Source: an uncultured Mobiluncus sp. (GTDB lineage Bacteria; Actinomycetota; Actinomycetes; Actinomycetales; Actinomycetaceae). From it: DNA of 64,000 nucleotides. This document shows positions 51,447 through 59,249 of this stretch, in pieces (positions within the stretch are counted from its first letter, which is position 1; each line of letters starts with the position of its first letter). The notes below the pieces were generated by a model. The model made no database searches, had not been told where the DNA came from, and was given only the letters and a program-made list of their open reading frames with translations. The stretch lies in assembly GCF_947087965.1 (NCBI RefSeq), contig NZ_CAMUES010000008.1, forward strand, positions 79,231-143,230, written 5' to 3'. Both the position numbers and the translations under genes were made by a program.

Positions 51447-53248
51447 AACTGCCTTTGGCCAGCGGAAAACTGGTGATGCGAGGGGTCAAAGACCTGATTC
51501 ACGACTATCGCGGCGCGATTGGGTCAGTAGTGGGGCTGCAGCTGGTGTCATCCCTGGCGGGAGTGACCCTCCCGTGGCTGCTGGGGCGCGTCATTGATCG
51601 TATTCAAGCCGGGGCGGCCAGCCGTGACTGGGTCGGTCAACAGATGGTGATTGCCCTGGTAGTGGTGGCAGTGGCGGCGATATTTTCGTTCCTGGCGGAA
51701 TACCGCGCCCGGGTGATGGGTGAGCGGATTTTTGCTCACCTGCGTGACGGCTTGGTCGACTCTGTCATTCACCTGCCTCTGTCGACCGTGGAAAGTGCGG
51801 GCACCGGGGACTTGGTGGGGCGCACCACGCGAGACATTGAACGCCTGCAATTCATGATTCGCCAGGGAATCGCGGCGATTCTGATGATTACCACAACGTT
51901 GGTGGTGACGTTTGTGGCGGCGTTTCTGACTTCCCCGCAATTGGCATTTGTGCTGCTCATTGGACCGCTGGGGGTGTGGCCGCTGATGGCGTGGTATTTA
52001 CCGCGGACCGTTCCCGCCTATCGGTCCTCAGCCCGGTCTTGGGCGGATCTGTCCGGTTCGGTAGCGGAAACTCTGGATCAGGCAGACACGGTGGACGCTC
52101 TGGGGCTGTCAGGGAAACGGATTGCTCAGCTCGATGTCATTATTCGCGAAATCTGGCGTCAGGAGCGCTACAGTACCTGGATGCGTTCCTGGTTGTTCCT
52201 GGGAATTGTGTGCGCGACCCTGTCTCCGCTGATAGTTATCGTGTTGCTGGGAGCCTGGTTGGTGCCCAGCGGAGCCTTGACCATCGGGGCTGTTTCTACG
52301 ATTGCGCTCTATGCCTATCAAGTGCGCGGACCGGTGTGGGAGGCGACTTTTTGGGTAGACGTTTCCATGGAGGCTTACACGTCTCTGGCCCGGATTTTTG
52401 GTGTCGCACAAGTCGAGCCGGACCGGGAGGTCAACGCCCACGCGCCCGCCGGTGCGCCCGCGATAGTGGCTCGGGACGTTAGCTACGCCTACCACGCGGG
52501 GCAAAATGTGCTGCACGAAGTGTCTCTGGAACTTCGAGTGGGTGAAACGTTGGCGATTGTCGGCCCCTCGGGTGCCGGTAAGTCAACTTTTGGGCGAATG
52601 CTGGCAGGCATTCACCCGCCCACCAGCGGGTCCGTGACGGTCGGGGGAGTGCGGCTGGTGGACTTGCCCGAAAGCGAACTGCACCAGCAAGTCGCTTTGG
52701 TCACGCAAGAACAGCACGTGTTTACCGGAACTATTGCCTCCAACCTGCGTCTGGCGCGGCCCGACGCAAGTGATGAGGAATTGTGGGCGGTACTCGACGC
52801 GGTGGGTGTGGACTGGGTTCGCGGACTGGGCGGTACCGGGAGCCAGACCTCTGGCGTATCATCCGGTCCGGAAGGGAAATCCCCGGCAGAAACGGAAAAA
52901 ATCGGGCTGTATGCGGAAGTCGGCGGCGCTGGAAGGAAGCTGAACCCGGCGCAGGTACAGCAGCTTGCCCTGGCGCGAATCGTACTGTTGAACCCCCACA
53001 CTTTGGTGCTGGACGAAGCAACTTCTCTGATGGATCCCTCCGCGGCCCGGTCGCTGGAACAATCGTTGTCGCGAGTGTTGGCAGGACGTAGCGTCATCGC
53101 CATCGCCCACCGGCTCTATACCGCCCACGATGCTGACCGAGTGGCAGTCATGATGGACGGGAGAATCGTGGAATTGGGCACGCACGATGAACTCGTGGCG
53201 ACCGGGGGCGAATATGCTTCGCTGTGGGAGTCTTGGCAGCAAGACTAG
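51443..53248 (+). CDS. ABC exporter half with intact Walker motifs and a degenerate signature
   Basis: The 601-residue partner of the preceding subunit. The ATPase domain has Walker A IVGPSGAGKSTFGRML and Walker B TLVLDEATSLMDPS, but LNPAQVQQLALAR replaces the LSGGQ signature, and about 35 residues are inserted before it. Its ATP site must be completed by the LSGGQ of the other subunit. The pair thus forms one working and one dead site. The H-loop is present in IAIAHRLYTAHDA. No exported substrate can be named. Confidence 0.9.
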   Translation: MKLPLASGKLVMRGVKDLIHDYRGAIGSVVGLQLVSSLAGVTLPWLLGRVIDRIQAGAASRDWVGQQMVIALVVVAVAAIFSFLAEYRARVMGERIFAHLRDGLVDSVIHLPLSTVESAGTGDLVGRTTRDIERLQFMIRQGIAAILMITTTLVVTFVAAFLTSPQLAFVLLIGPLGVWPLMAWYLPRTVPAYRSSARSWADLSGSVAETLDQADTVDALGLSGKRIAQLDVIIREIWRQERYSTWMRSWLFLGIVCATLSPLIVIVLLGAWLVPSGALTIGAVSTIALYAYQVRGPVWEATFWVDVSMEAYTSLARIFGVAQVEPDREVNAHAPAGAPAIVARDVSYAYHAGQNVLHEVSLELRVGETLAIVGPSGAGKSTFGRMLAGIHPPTSGSVTVGGVRLVDLPESELHQQVALVTQEQHVFTGTIASNLRLARPDASDEELWAVLDAVGVDWVRGLGGTGSQTSGVSSGPEGKSPAETEKIGLYAEVGGAGRKLNPAQVQQLALARIVLLNPHTLVLDEATSLMDPSAARSLEQSLSRVLAGRSVIAIAHRLYTAHDADRVAVMMDGRIVELGTHDELVATGGEYASLWESWQQD

Positions 53249-53257
53249 AGGCCGAAA

Positions 53258-53983
53258 CTATCCCAGAAAACGGGTTTCGATGCGTTCCTCTATGACTTCG
53301 CCATTGTCTTTCGTCACGACCCAAGCCGACTTTCCCTCTACTTCGCTGACCGCTTCGGCCAGCTCGGTGCCGCGGTAAACCAAACCCACATTGTTATCGG
53401 TGCAATAGGTTTTACCCAAGACACCCTCGGCTACCAGGCGATGCACCGTGGGGCGGCGGCGCTTTTCAACATCGTAATGTACGCCGTTGTCGTAGGGAAT
53501 CAAGCCCAGACCGTTGGTGACGGCGCGAAGTTCGGGCCCGAAAGAATCGGTGGTGCCGCCACGATGCCAACAGATAGAACCGGCTGAGACTCCGGCCAAG
53601 ACAACGCCGGCTTCCCAAACGCGGCGGAAAATTTGGTCTAGGCCGTGGACTCGCCACACTGCCAGCAGATTTGCCACCGAACCCCCGTCAACCCACACGG
53701 CGTCTTGTTCCAGGAGGTAGCCTTCGATATCCTCCACGTTGGGCATGACGAACAGTTGTAGCGGGTTCAGTTCCACTCCTGCCAGGCGGGCTGCTTCGTA
53801 ACGCTGGGCTAGCCGGTAGTGTTGGTCGCCGGCCGCGGTATCCAGGTAGCCAAGTTTCGGTTTGGAACGGGTGGTGCCGGACAGTTCGAGGGAATACATC
53901 ACCAGGTGGTTGAACTCGGTAAAGATTCGTTCTCCGTTTTTGTATCCACCGGAGGTTGCCAAAATAGTTGGGGTTTTGTTCAT
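53258..53983 (-). CDS. pepE: Peptidase E (S51 family)
   Basis: A 241-residue serine peptidase of the dipeptidase E family, cytoplasmic and usually specific for N-terminal Asp. The nucleophile elbow is AGVSAGSICWHRGG, and YLLEQDAVWVDGGSVANLL and DNGVHYDVEKRRRPTVHRL are further family stretches. The ATG at 53983 has AGGA eight bases before it; ATGs at 53992 and 54019 are alternatives. Confidence 0.87.
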   Translation of the reverse strand: MNKTPTILATSGGYKNGERIFTEFNHLVMYSLELSGTTRSKPKLGYLDTAAGDQHYRLAQRYEAARLAGVELNPLQLFVMPNVEDIEGYLLEQDAVWVDGGSVANLLAVWRVHGLDQIFRRVWEAGVVLAGVSAGSICWHRGGTTDSFGPELRAVTNGLGLIPYDNGVHYDVEKRRRPTVHRLVAEGVLGKTYCTDNNVGLVYRGTELAEAVSEVEGKSAWVVTKDNGEVIEERIETRFLG

Positions 53984-54178
53984 AGGGACCATCCTAGTCG
54001 GGGGAGTCGCGTGAATCATCCGCGGCGTGTGATTTCAGGTGTTTGGCCGGTAACGCGGCCCGGTCTGGCATAGGATTAAGCCGGGAAGCAGAGGTAACAG
54101 AGGTGCTGGAACACGGAACTCTCCGTTTATATTGCCTGGGTTACCAAAGATATACTATACCGAAAATTGGAATATAAA

Positions 54179-54610
54179 ATGAATGAAGGTAGAAACTTGC
54201 ATATAGCGGTCAACGTGGCGGGCAGCGAGGTTGGCGGGGGCCTAGGGCGAGCCCGGACTATGGCGGTGGCAACACTCAACGCCGCCGATGAAATCGTGGA
54301 GTGGCAGGAGTTCCCAGTCGGTTGGGACGTCTTGCACGAGCAAGGGCCGCACGGCAGCCTGCACGCTCAGATTGTGGGCTTTATGCGCGACCATGACATT
54401 GCGGCCGTGGTCAGCGGACACATGGGACCCCCGATGGTCAACACCATGATGAAACTCGGTGTTTTGCCCCTATCTGCGGCTGGCGAGGCGCGCAGCGCCG
54501 TTAGAGATGCCGCTAAACGGGTGCGCTGTGTTGATGGCCTTGCCGCCGAAGCCCCGGATGAAGACGGCCTCGGTGGGAATAAATGGATTCTCCCCGTGAT
54601 TCCGTCTTAG
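54179..54610 (+). CDS. NifX/NifB-type (dinitrogenase FeMo-cofactor) domain protein
   Basis: A 143-residue protein with the small RNase H-like fold of the NifX/NifB C-terminal family. LHIAVNVAGSEVGGGLGRAR begins it, and AQIVGFMRDHDIAAVVSGHM and GPPMVNTMMKLGVLPL follow. No nitrogenase genes are present. Stand-alone members in anaerobes are of unknown use, perhaps in metal-cluster handling. TATACT at 54151 could be its -10. The first ATG of the frame (54167) is less likely than 54179. Confidence 0.8.
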   Translation: MNEGRNLHIAVNVAGSEVGGGLGRARTMAVATLNAADEIVEWQEFPVGWDVLHEQGPHGSLHAQIVGFMRDHDIAAVVSGHMGPPMVNTMMKLGVLPLSAAGEARSAVRDAAKRVRCVDGLAAEAPDEDGLGGNKWILPVIPS

Positions 54611-54653
54611 TGTTCAGAGGTTTTGACAATTTCGATGACGAGGGAACAGGCAA

Positions 54654-55310
54654 GTGGGAACCGACAATACATCAGACGTAGTGGATCTCATTCTAGAGCT
54701 ACAGGCTATCGGCCAGTCCGGAGAGTTCTACGGTCATGACGACTATGACCGGGATCGAGCGACCCGTACGCGTGAACTGGCGGCGGAACTCTTGGCACGC
54801 CTGACTGGCAGTAATCCCGAACAGGCACGAGACGTGCTGCTGGAGGACTACGGATACCGCACGCCGAAAGTTGATTCGCGCGCCGTTATTTTCGGTGATG
54901 GCTCGGGGTGTCCGGGTGCGGACGGAGACAAGATTCTGCTGGTGCATGAAGGCTTGGACGGGCGCTGGTCTCTGCCGGGAGGCTGGATTGACGAGGGGCT
55001 AAGTGTGCGGGAAAACACCATCAAGGAGGCTTACGAGGAATCCGGAATGCAGGTGAAAACCGACAGATTGCTGGCGGTAATCGATAAGCGCAAACATAAT
55101 CCCAGCAAAGGTATATTTCATGTTTACACCTTCTTTGTGGAATGTACCTTGCTGGGCGGGGACTTTACAGAGAACCTCGAAACCACCGAGATTGGCTGGT
55201 TTGGGCTCGATGAGCTGCCGGAAATGTCTCTGGGCAAAACCACGCCCGAACAGGTCGCGATGTGCCTGAAAGCGCATCGCAATCCAAACTGGCAGGTCAT
55301 TTTCGACTGA
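54654..55310 (+). CDS. NUDIX hydrolase
   Basis: A 218-residue NUDIX protein. The Nudix helix is GGWIDEGLSVRENTIKEAYE followed by ESGM, with Lys at the usual Arg and Leu at the first Glu, a variant seen in members with a helical N-terminal domain. Residues 1-70 form that alpha-helical domain (DVVDLILELQAIGQSG, then AAELLARLTG). The substrate would be a nucleoside diphosphate derivative. It starts with GTG at 54654. Confidence 0.88.
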   Translation: MGTDNTSDVVDLILELQAIGQSGEFYGHDDYDRDRATRTRELAAELLARLTGSNPEQARDVLLEDYGYRTPKVDSRAVIFGDGSGCPGADGDKILLVHEGLDGRWSLPGGWIDEGLSVRENTIKEAYEESGMQVKTDRLLAVIDKRKHNPSKGIFHVYTFFVECTLLGGDFTENLETTEIGWFGLDELPEMSLGKTTPEQVAMCLKAHRNPNWQVIFD

Positions 55311-55493
55311 GCCGGGAGGACTGTTGAATTTTAAAAATCGTGAAAAGTCGGGCATAATGGAACGTTGTACTGGGCTTTGGTCGCCGCCCTCTCGTGGCCA
55401 CGGCCCCGGATTTTGAGCAAAACAAGGCTTTGGTGTTTTCCCTACCTGGGGTTTTGTGCGCTCGCGACATGAATTACAAGGAGAGTCACAACA

Positions 55494-56003
55494 GTGGCAG
55501 TACGTATTCGTTTGAAGCGAATTGGCAAGATTCACCACCCCATTTACCGGGTGGTCGTGGTCGACAGCCGCAAGAAGCGCGACGGTCGTGTTATCGAGGA
55601 GGTCGGCAAGTACGACCCCAATCAGCAGCCGTCTTTAATTGAACTGAACTCGGAGCGCATCCAGTACTGGCTGGGTGTAGGGGCTCAGCCGTCCGACGCG
55701 GTGCACCGTTTCCTGGTGCTTTCCGGCGATTGGGCGACGTTCAAGGGCGCCAAGGTTGTTGAGAACCGCATCCAGGTTAAGGACGCTGGAGCCGATGTGG
55801 AGGCCGCGGTGAAGGCTGCGGACGACGCCGCGGAAAGGGCGAAGGCAAAGAAGGCCGAAGCCGAAGCCAAGGCCAAGAAGGAAGCCGAAGAGGCCGCGAA
55901 GGCTGCAGAAGCCGAGGCGGAAGAAAAGGCTGAGGAAGCTCCCGCTGAGGAAGCTCCCGCTGAGGAAGCCCCGGCGGAAGAAACTTCGGAAGCGGCAGAA
56001 TAA
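55494..56003 (+). CDS. rpsP: Ribosomal protein S16
   Basis: S16 of the small subunit, here 169 residues. MAVRIRLKRIGKIHHPIYR and KRDGRVIEEVGKYDPNQQP are the core, complete by about residue 90. The rest is an Ala/Glu/Lys-rich tail made largely of EEAPA-like repeats, longer than usual even for actinobacteria. The start is GTG with AAGGAGAG upstream. The stop overlaps the next ATG by one base. Confidence 0.96.
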   Translation: MAVRIRLKRIGKIHHPIYRVVVVDSRKKRDGRVIEEVGKYDPNQQPSLIELNSERIQYWLGVGAQPSDAVHRFLVLSGDWATFKGAKVVENRIQVKDAGADVEAAVKAADDAAERAKAKKAEAEAKAKKEAEEAAKAAEAEAEEKAEEAPAEEAPAEEAPAEETSEAAE

Positions 56004-56248
56004 TGTCGATGCTTGCAGATTCTTTGGAACACCTGGTCAGCGGCATCGTCGACGAGCCAGAAGCCGTGCGCGTGAGCGAAAAGTCTTTGCGTCGCGGCAA
56101 GCTCCTGGAAGTACACGTTGCCCCCTCGGATTTGGGTCGGGTTATCGGCCGTAATGGCCGCACCGCGAAAGCGCTGCGTTCGGTAGCTTCCGCACTATCT
56201 ACACAGGGCAGCGTCCGCGTCGATGTCATCGACCAAGATCGGCGCTAA
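56003..56248 (+). CDS. khpA: KH-domain RNA-binding protein KhpA
   Basis: An 81-residue single KH domain. The GxxG loop is in LGRVIGRNGRTAKALRS, which contacts RNA. It lies between rpsP and rimM, its usual place. With KhpB it binds many RNAs and affects cell growth in Gram-positive bacteria. A terminator follows it. Confidence 0.95.
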   Translation: MSMLADSLEHLVSGIVDEPEAVRVSEKSLRRGKLLEVHVAPSDLGRVIGRNGRTAKALRSVASALSTQGSVRVDVIDQDRR

Positions 56249-56259
56249 ATAGTCATTTG

Positions 56260-56295
56260 GTTTGATCCCCGCCGATAGCGGGGGTCAAACTTTTT
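56260..56295 (+). terminator. Hairpin terminator between khpA and rimM
   Basis: GTTTGATCCCCGC and GCGGGGGTCAAAC form a 13-bp stem (one G-U) around CGATA, followed by five T. It splits rpsP-khpA from rimM-trmD, or lets only part of the transcripts through. Confidence 0.85.
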
Positions 56296-56327
56296 AACGC
56301 AGCTATCGATTCGGGAAGGGGTCAGCG

Positions 56328-56909
56328 GTGAAGCTCACGGTTGGGGTCATCGGGCGTGCCAGCGGGGTTCGCGGTGAAGTCCGGGTCGCCCTGCACACGG
56401 ACGAACCGCGTGCTCGCTTCGCCCCCGGGACAGTCCTGTTAACCAGCAGGAAAACCCCGGCTACGCTGACGGTAAACCGGGCACGGATGAGCGGTAAACA
56501 CTTCGTGGTGTCTTTCCAGGAAATTCCCGACCGTAACGGCGCCGAAACCCTCAGCGGAACAAAACTGTATATAGAAACTGACGACCCGGCCTTGTGCACT
56601 AACCCCACAGACTCAACCGATTCCGGCGCCACTAATGCAGAAACCGCCACCAACCGCGAACCAAGCGAGGGCGACGAAGGCTTTTACCGCCACGAACTGG
56701 TGGGACTGCGAGCTGTGGACCTGGCGGGGAAAACGCTTGGCACCGTCAGCGACCTGCTGCTGGCGCCAGCCCAAGACCTGTTGGAAGTCACGACTACGGA
56801 CGGGCAGAAAATCCTGGTGCCTTTTGTTTATGAAATCGTCCCCGATGTCGATTTAGATAGCCAGGTGGTCACGATGGATCCGCCCGGAGGATTGTTTCCG
56901 CCGCACTAG
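56328..56909 (+). CDS. rimM: 16S rRNA-processing protein RimM
   Basis: RimM helps assemble the 30S head and binds S19. The 193 residues have an N-terminal barrel (LTVGVIGRASGVRGEVRVAL) and a C-terminal PRC-like domain (LVGLRAVDLAGKTLGTVSD, then ILVPFVYEIVPDVDL). A Thr/Asn/Ser-rich insert joins them (residues 85-115). GTG start with GGGAAGGGG upstream. Confidence 0.94.
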   Translation: MKLTVGVIGRASGVRGEVRVALHTDEPRARFAPGTVLLTSRKTPATLTVNRARMSGKHFVVSFQEIPDRNGAETLSGTKLYIETDDPALCTNPTDSTDSGATNAETATNREPSEGDEGFYRHELVGLRAVDLAGKTLGTVSDLLLAPAQDLLEVTTTDGQKILVPFVYEIVPDVDLDSQVVTMDPPGGLFPPH

Positions 56910-56967
56910 GACGGTTCAGCGTTTCCCGGCGGGTTGTCGGTAGACTGTCCGAATAAAGGTGAGGATG

Positions 56968-58479
56968 ATGCGTTTTCAGATTCTGACGATTTTTCCCGAG
57001 TTCTTTGAGGTGCTCGGTTTGTCGCTGCTGGGTAAAGCGGCGCAAAACGGGGTGTTGAGCTGGGACGTCACGAATCTGCGCGATTTTACCGATGACCCGC
57101 ATCATTCCGTTGACGACACGCCCTACGGCGGGGGAGCCGGCATGGTGATGCGGGCCGATATTTGGGGCAAAGCCATCGATACCGCGCTGGGTGACCTGCA
57201 GAGCCAGCCCGCGGACAGCGCACCGGAAAGCCGCCCGAACGGCCTGGTGAACCCGAAAACTATCCTGGCGATTCCTACGCCCTCCGGAGTGCCGCTGACC
57301 CAGGCGAAAGTCCGGCAGATAGCCACGAGTACGGATAATGTCATTATCGCCTGCGGGCGCTACGAAGGTATCGACTCGCGAGTCGCCCAGCACTACGCTG
57401 ACCAGCAACTGTACCCCGACCTGGAAGTGTTTGAGTATTCCTTGGGGGATTATGTGCTCAATGGTGGGGAAATCGCGGCCGTGGCGCTGATTGAAGCCGT
57501 GGGACGCCTGCTCGATGGCATGGTGGGCAATCCGGAGTCTTTGGTGGAGGAATCTTACGAGGGAACGGGCCTGTTGGAATACCCCTGCTATACCCGCCCA
57601 GAAGTGTGGCGTGACCTGGCTGTTCCCGAGGTACTGAAAGGCGGAAACCACGCGGAAATCGAAGCCTGGCGCCGGGAACGGGCCATCGAAAAAACCTCGC
57701 GGCGACGCCCGGATTTGCTGGCGGGTTTAGACGCCACACTGTTGAGCAAGCGCGGGCGGGAAAAGCTGGCTTCGCTGGGGTGGCTTTATGTCTCGCCTGA
57801 GGATTTGCAGGCTATCGGTCTGTCCCGACTGGTCGAGGTAAGGTCGGCACGGGGAGCGCATAAGGCGGGGTCGGCGGGCGAGATGTGTCCGGCAAGCGGC
57901 GCACGGCCAGAAACTGCGGATTTGGTGGCGGTTCCCCTGCGGATTCGCCAGCCCGACCGAGGGGAGGCCCTGGCACTGTCCGCTTTGGGGTCGGAGACGT
58001 TCCCCCTGGCTTGTCCGGCCTACGTCAGCACTGAGGCTATCGCCCAGTTCGTAGCCGTTGAGTTCGACCTCGAGGCGGTGAAGGCACGCCTCGATAATCC
58101 TCAAGAACATCGCTACTGGGTCGCTGAAATGGGCGGTGAACTGGTGGGATATACCTACGCGAGGGTGCAGCTGGGTCAGGCGGAAGCGGCACAGGCGGGA
58201 ATCGTGGCCGGGGATGCTTACCTGTCGAAGTGTTATGTGCGCGAGGCCCTGCACTCCACAGGACTGTCCGGGGCGCTGCTGCAAGCGGCATTGACAGATT
58301 TGGCTAGGGTCGGTCATGCCCCGGGGGTGTGCCTGGGGACTTCCATCTATAACAAACGGGCCCAAAAATTCTATAAACATCACGGGTTTCGGCGTATCGG
58401 AAAGCGGACATTCACCGTGGGGGGAGTGGAAAACCAGGACGTGGTGATGCGCCGGAGTTTTGACCGTGAGAGTGCCTGA
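56968..58479 (+). CDS. trmD: tRNA (guanine-37-N1)-methyltransferase fused to a GNAT acetyltransferase domain
   Basis: A 503-residue fusion. Residues 1-280 are TrmD, the SPOUT methylase that makes m1G37 in tRNA: FQILTIFPEFFEVLGLS, TPYGGGAGMVMRADIW, IIACGRYEGIDSRVAQ and YSLGDYVLNGGEIAAV are all there. Residues 320-503 are a GNAT acetyltransferase with YWVAEMGGELVGYTYARVQL, LSKCYVREAL and NKRAQKFYKHHGFRRIG. No stop or shift separates them. AAAGG lies eight bases before the ATG at 56968. The acetyl acceptor is unknown; other bacteria have TrmD alone. Confidence 0.93.
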   Translation: MRFQILTIFPEFFEVLGLSLLGKAAQNGVLSWDVTNLRDFTDDPHHSVDDTPYGGGAGMVMRADIWGKAIDTALGDLQSQPADSAPESRPNGLVNPKTILAIPTPSGVPLTQAKVRQIATSTDNVIIACGRYEGIDSRVAQHYADQQLYPDLEVFEYSLGDYVLNGGEIAAVALIEAVGRLLDGMVGNPESLVEESYEGTGLLEYPCYTRPEVWRDLAVPEVLKGGNHAEIEAWRRERAIEKTSRRRPDLLAGLDATLLSKRGREKLASLGWLYVSPEDLQAIGLSRLVEVRSARGAHKAGSAGEMCPASGARPETADLVAVPLRIRQPDRGEALALSALGSETFPLACPAYVSTEAIAQFVAVEFDLEAVKARLDNPQEHRYWVAEMGGELVGYTYARVQLGQAEAAQAGIVAGDAYLSKCYVREALHSTGLSGALLQAALTDLARVGHAPGVCLGTSIYNKRAQKFYKHHGFRRIGKRTFTVGGVENQDVVMRRSFDRESA

Positions 58480-58630
58480 TAGAGGCATATTTTGCGGGTT
58501 CGGTGCGGTTTTGCGCGACTCGCGAAGCAGCGCCACCTCGGTGGGGCCGGGGTGGATGAATCGAGTGTGAAACGGCAAAAGTGGCGTTCCGACCCGAGTT
58601 TGTGGCAAAATGGTACGGCTTCGCGGGCAA

Positions 58631-58715
58631 CCTGCCACAGGGGGACCCGATAGCGAAGCAAAACATCATCGGCACTGAGGGTGCCCGCAGTAAGGCGTTT
58701 TTGACCTGTGGCAGG
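58631..58715 (+). promoter_or_regulatory. Structured leader before rplS, possible L19 autoregulatory element
   Basis: CCTGCCACAGG (58631) and CCTGTGGCAGG (58705) are a perfect 11-base inverted repeat. Within the enclosed 63 bases, CCGAT pairs with ATCGG and GGCAC with GTGCC, giving a branched shape. The outer stem ends just before the rplS ribosome-binding site. Control by L19 is inference. Confidence 0.55.
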
Positions 58716-58732
58716 AGCGTCAAGGAGAAACA

Positions 58733-59080
58733 ATGCAGAAGCCTCTGGTTGAGGAAATCGGCAAGGCCGCAATGCGTGAGGACGTTCCGGATTTTCGTCC
58801 GGGCGATACCGTAAAGGTTCACGTAAAGGTTATCGAGGGAAACCGCTCCCGTATCCAGATTTTTCAGGGCGTAGTCATCGCTCGTCACGGCGGCGGCGTG
58901 GGAGAAACCTTCACCGTGCGGAAGCTGTCCTTCGGCACCGGTGTGGAACGTACTTTCCCGCTGCACGCCCCGACTGTGGACAAGATTGAGGTAGTGACCC
59001 GCGGCGATGTGCGCCGTGCCAAGCTGTACTACCTGCGTAATCGCCACGGCAAGGCGGCTAAGGTCGTTGAAAAGCGCTAA
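58733..59080 (+). CDS. rplS: Ribosomal protein L19
   Basis: L19 of the large subunit, 115 residues of normal length: FRPGDTVKVHVKVIEGNRSR, GVVIARHGGGVGETFTVRK and RGDVRRAKLYYLRNRHGKAA. CAAGGAGAAACA precedes the ATG. It follows trmD by 253 bases and has its own structured leader and terminator. Confidence 0.97.
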   Translation: MQKPLVEEIGKAAMREDVPDFRPGDTVKVHVKVIEGNRSRIQIFQGVVIARHGGGVGETFTVRKLSFGTGVERTFPLHAPTVDKIEVVTRGDVRRAKLYYLRNRHGKAAKVVEKR

Positions 59081-59184
59081 GTCGCAATAATTCTGCGGCA
59101 GCCGCCGGCCTCCAGCTGAAGCAATGTGAAAACACCGGCTGGGACAGTTAGAAAGTCAAGGCGGCATCTGCCACAAAAATTCAT

Positions 59185-59232
59185 CCTAAAGGAAGCTCGA
59201 ACCGGAATGGTTTGGGCTTCCTTTAGGCTTTT
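59185..59232 (+). terminator. Terminator of rplS
   Basis: CCTAAAGGAAGC pairs with GCTTCCTTTAGG, and CGAACC with GGTTTG inside, followed by C and four T. Confidence 0.8.
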
Positions 59233-59249
59233 ACGCTATTCTTTTTGTT

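Noticed and set aside
54179..54610. Nitrogen fixation role for the NifX-like protein
   Set aside because: No nif structural or assembly genes are in the window; stand-alone members occur widely in non-fixing bacteria.
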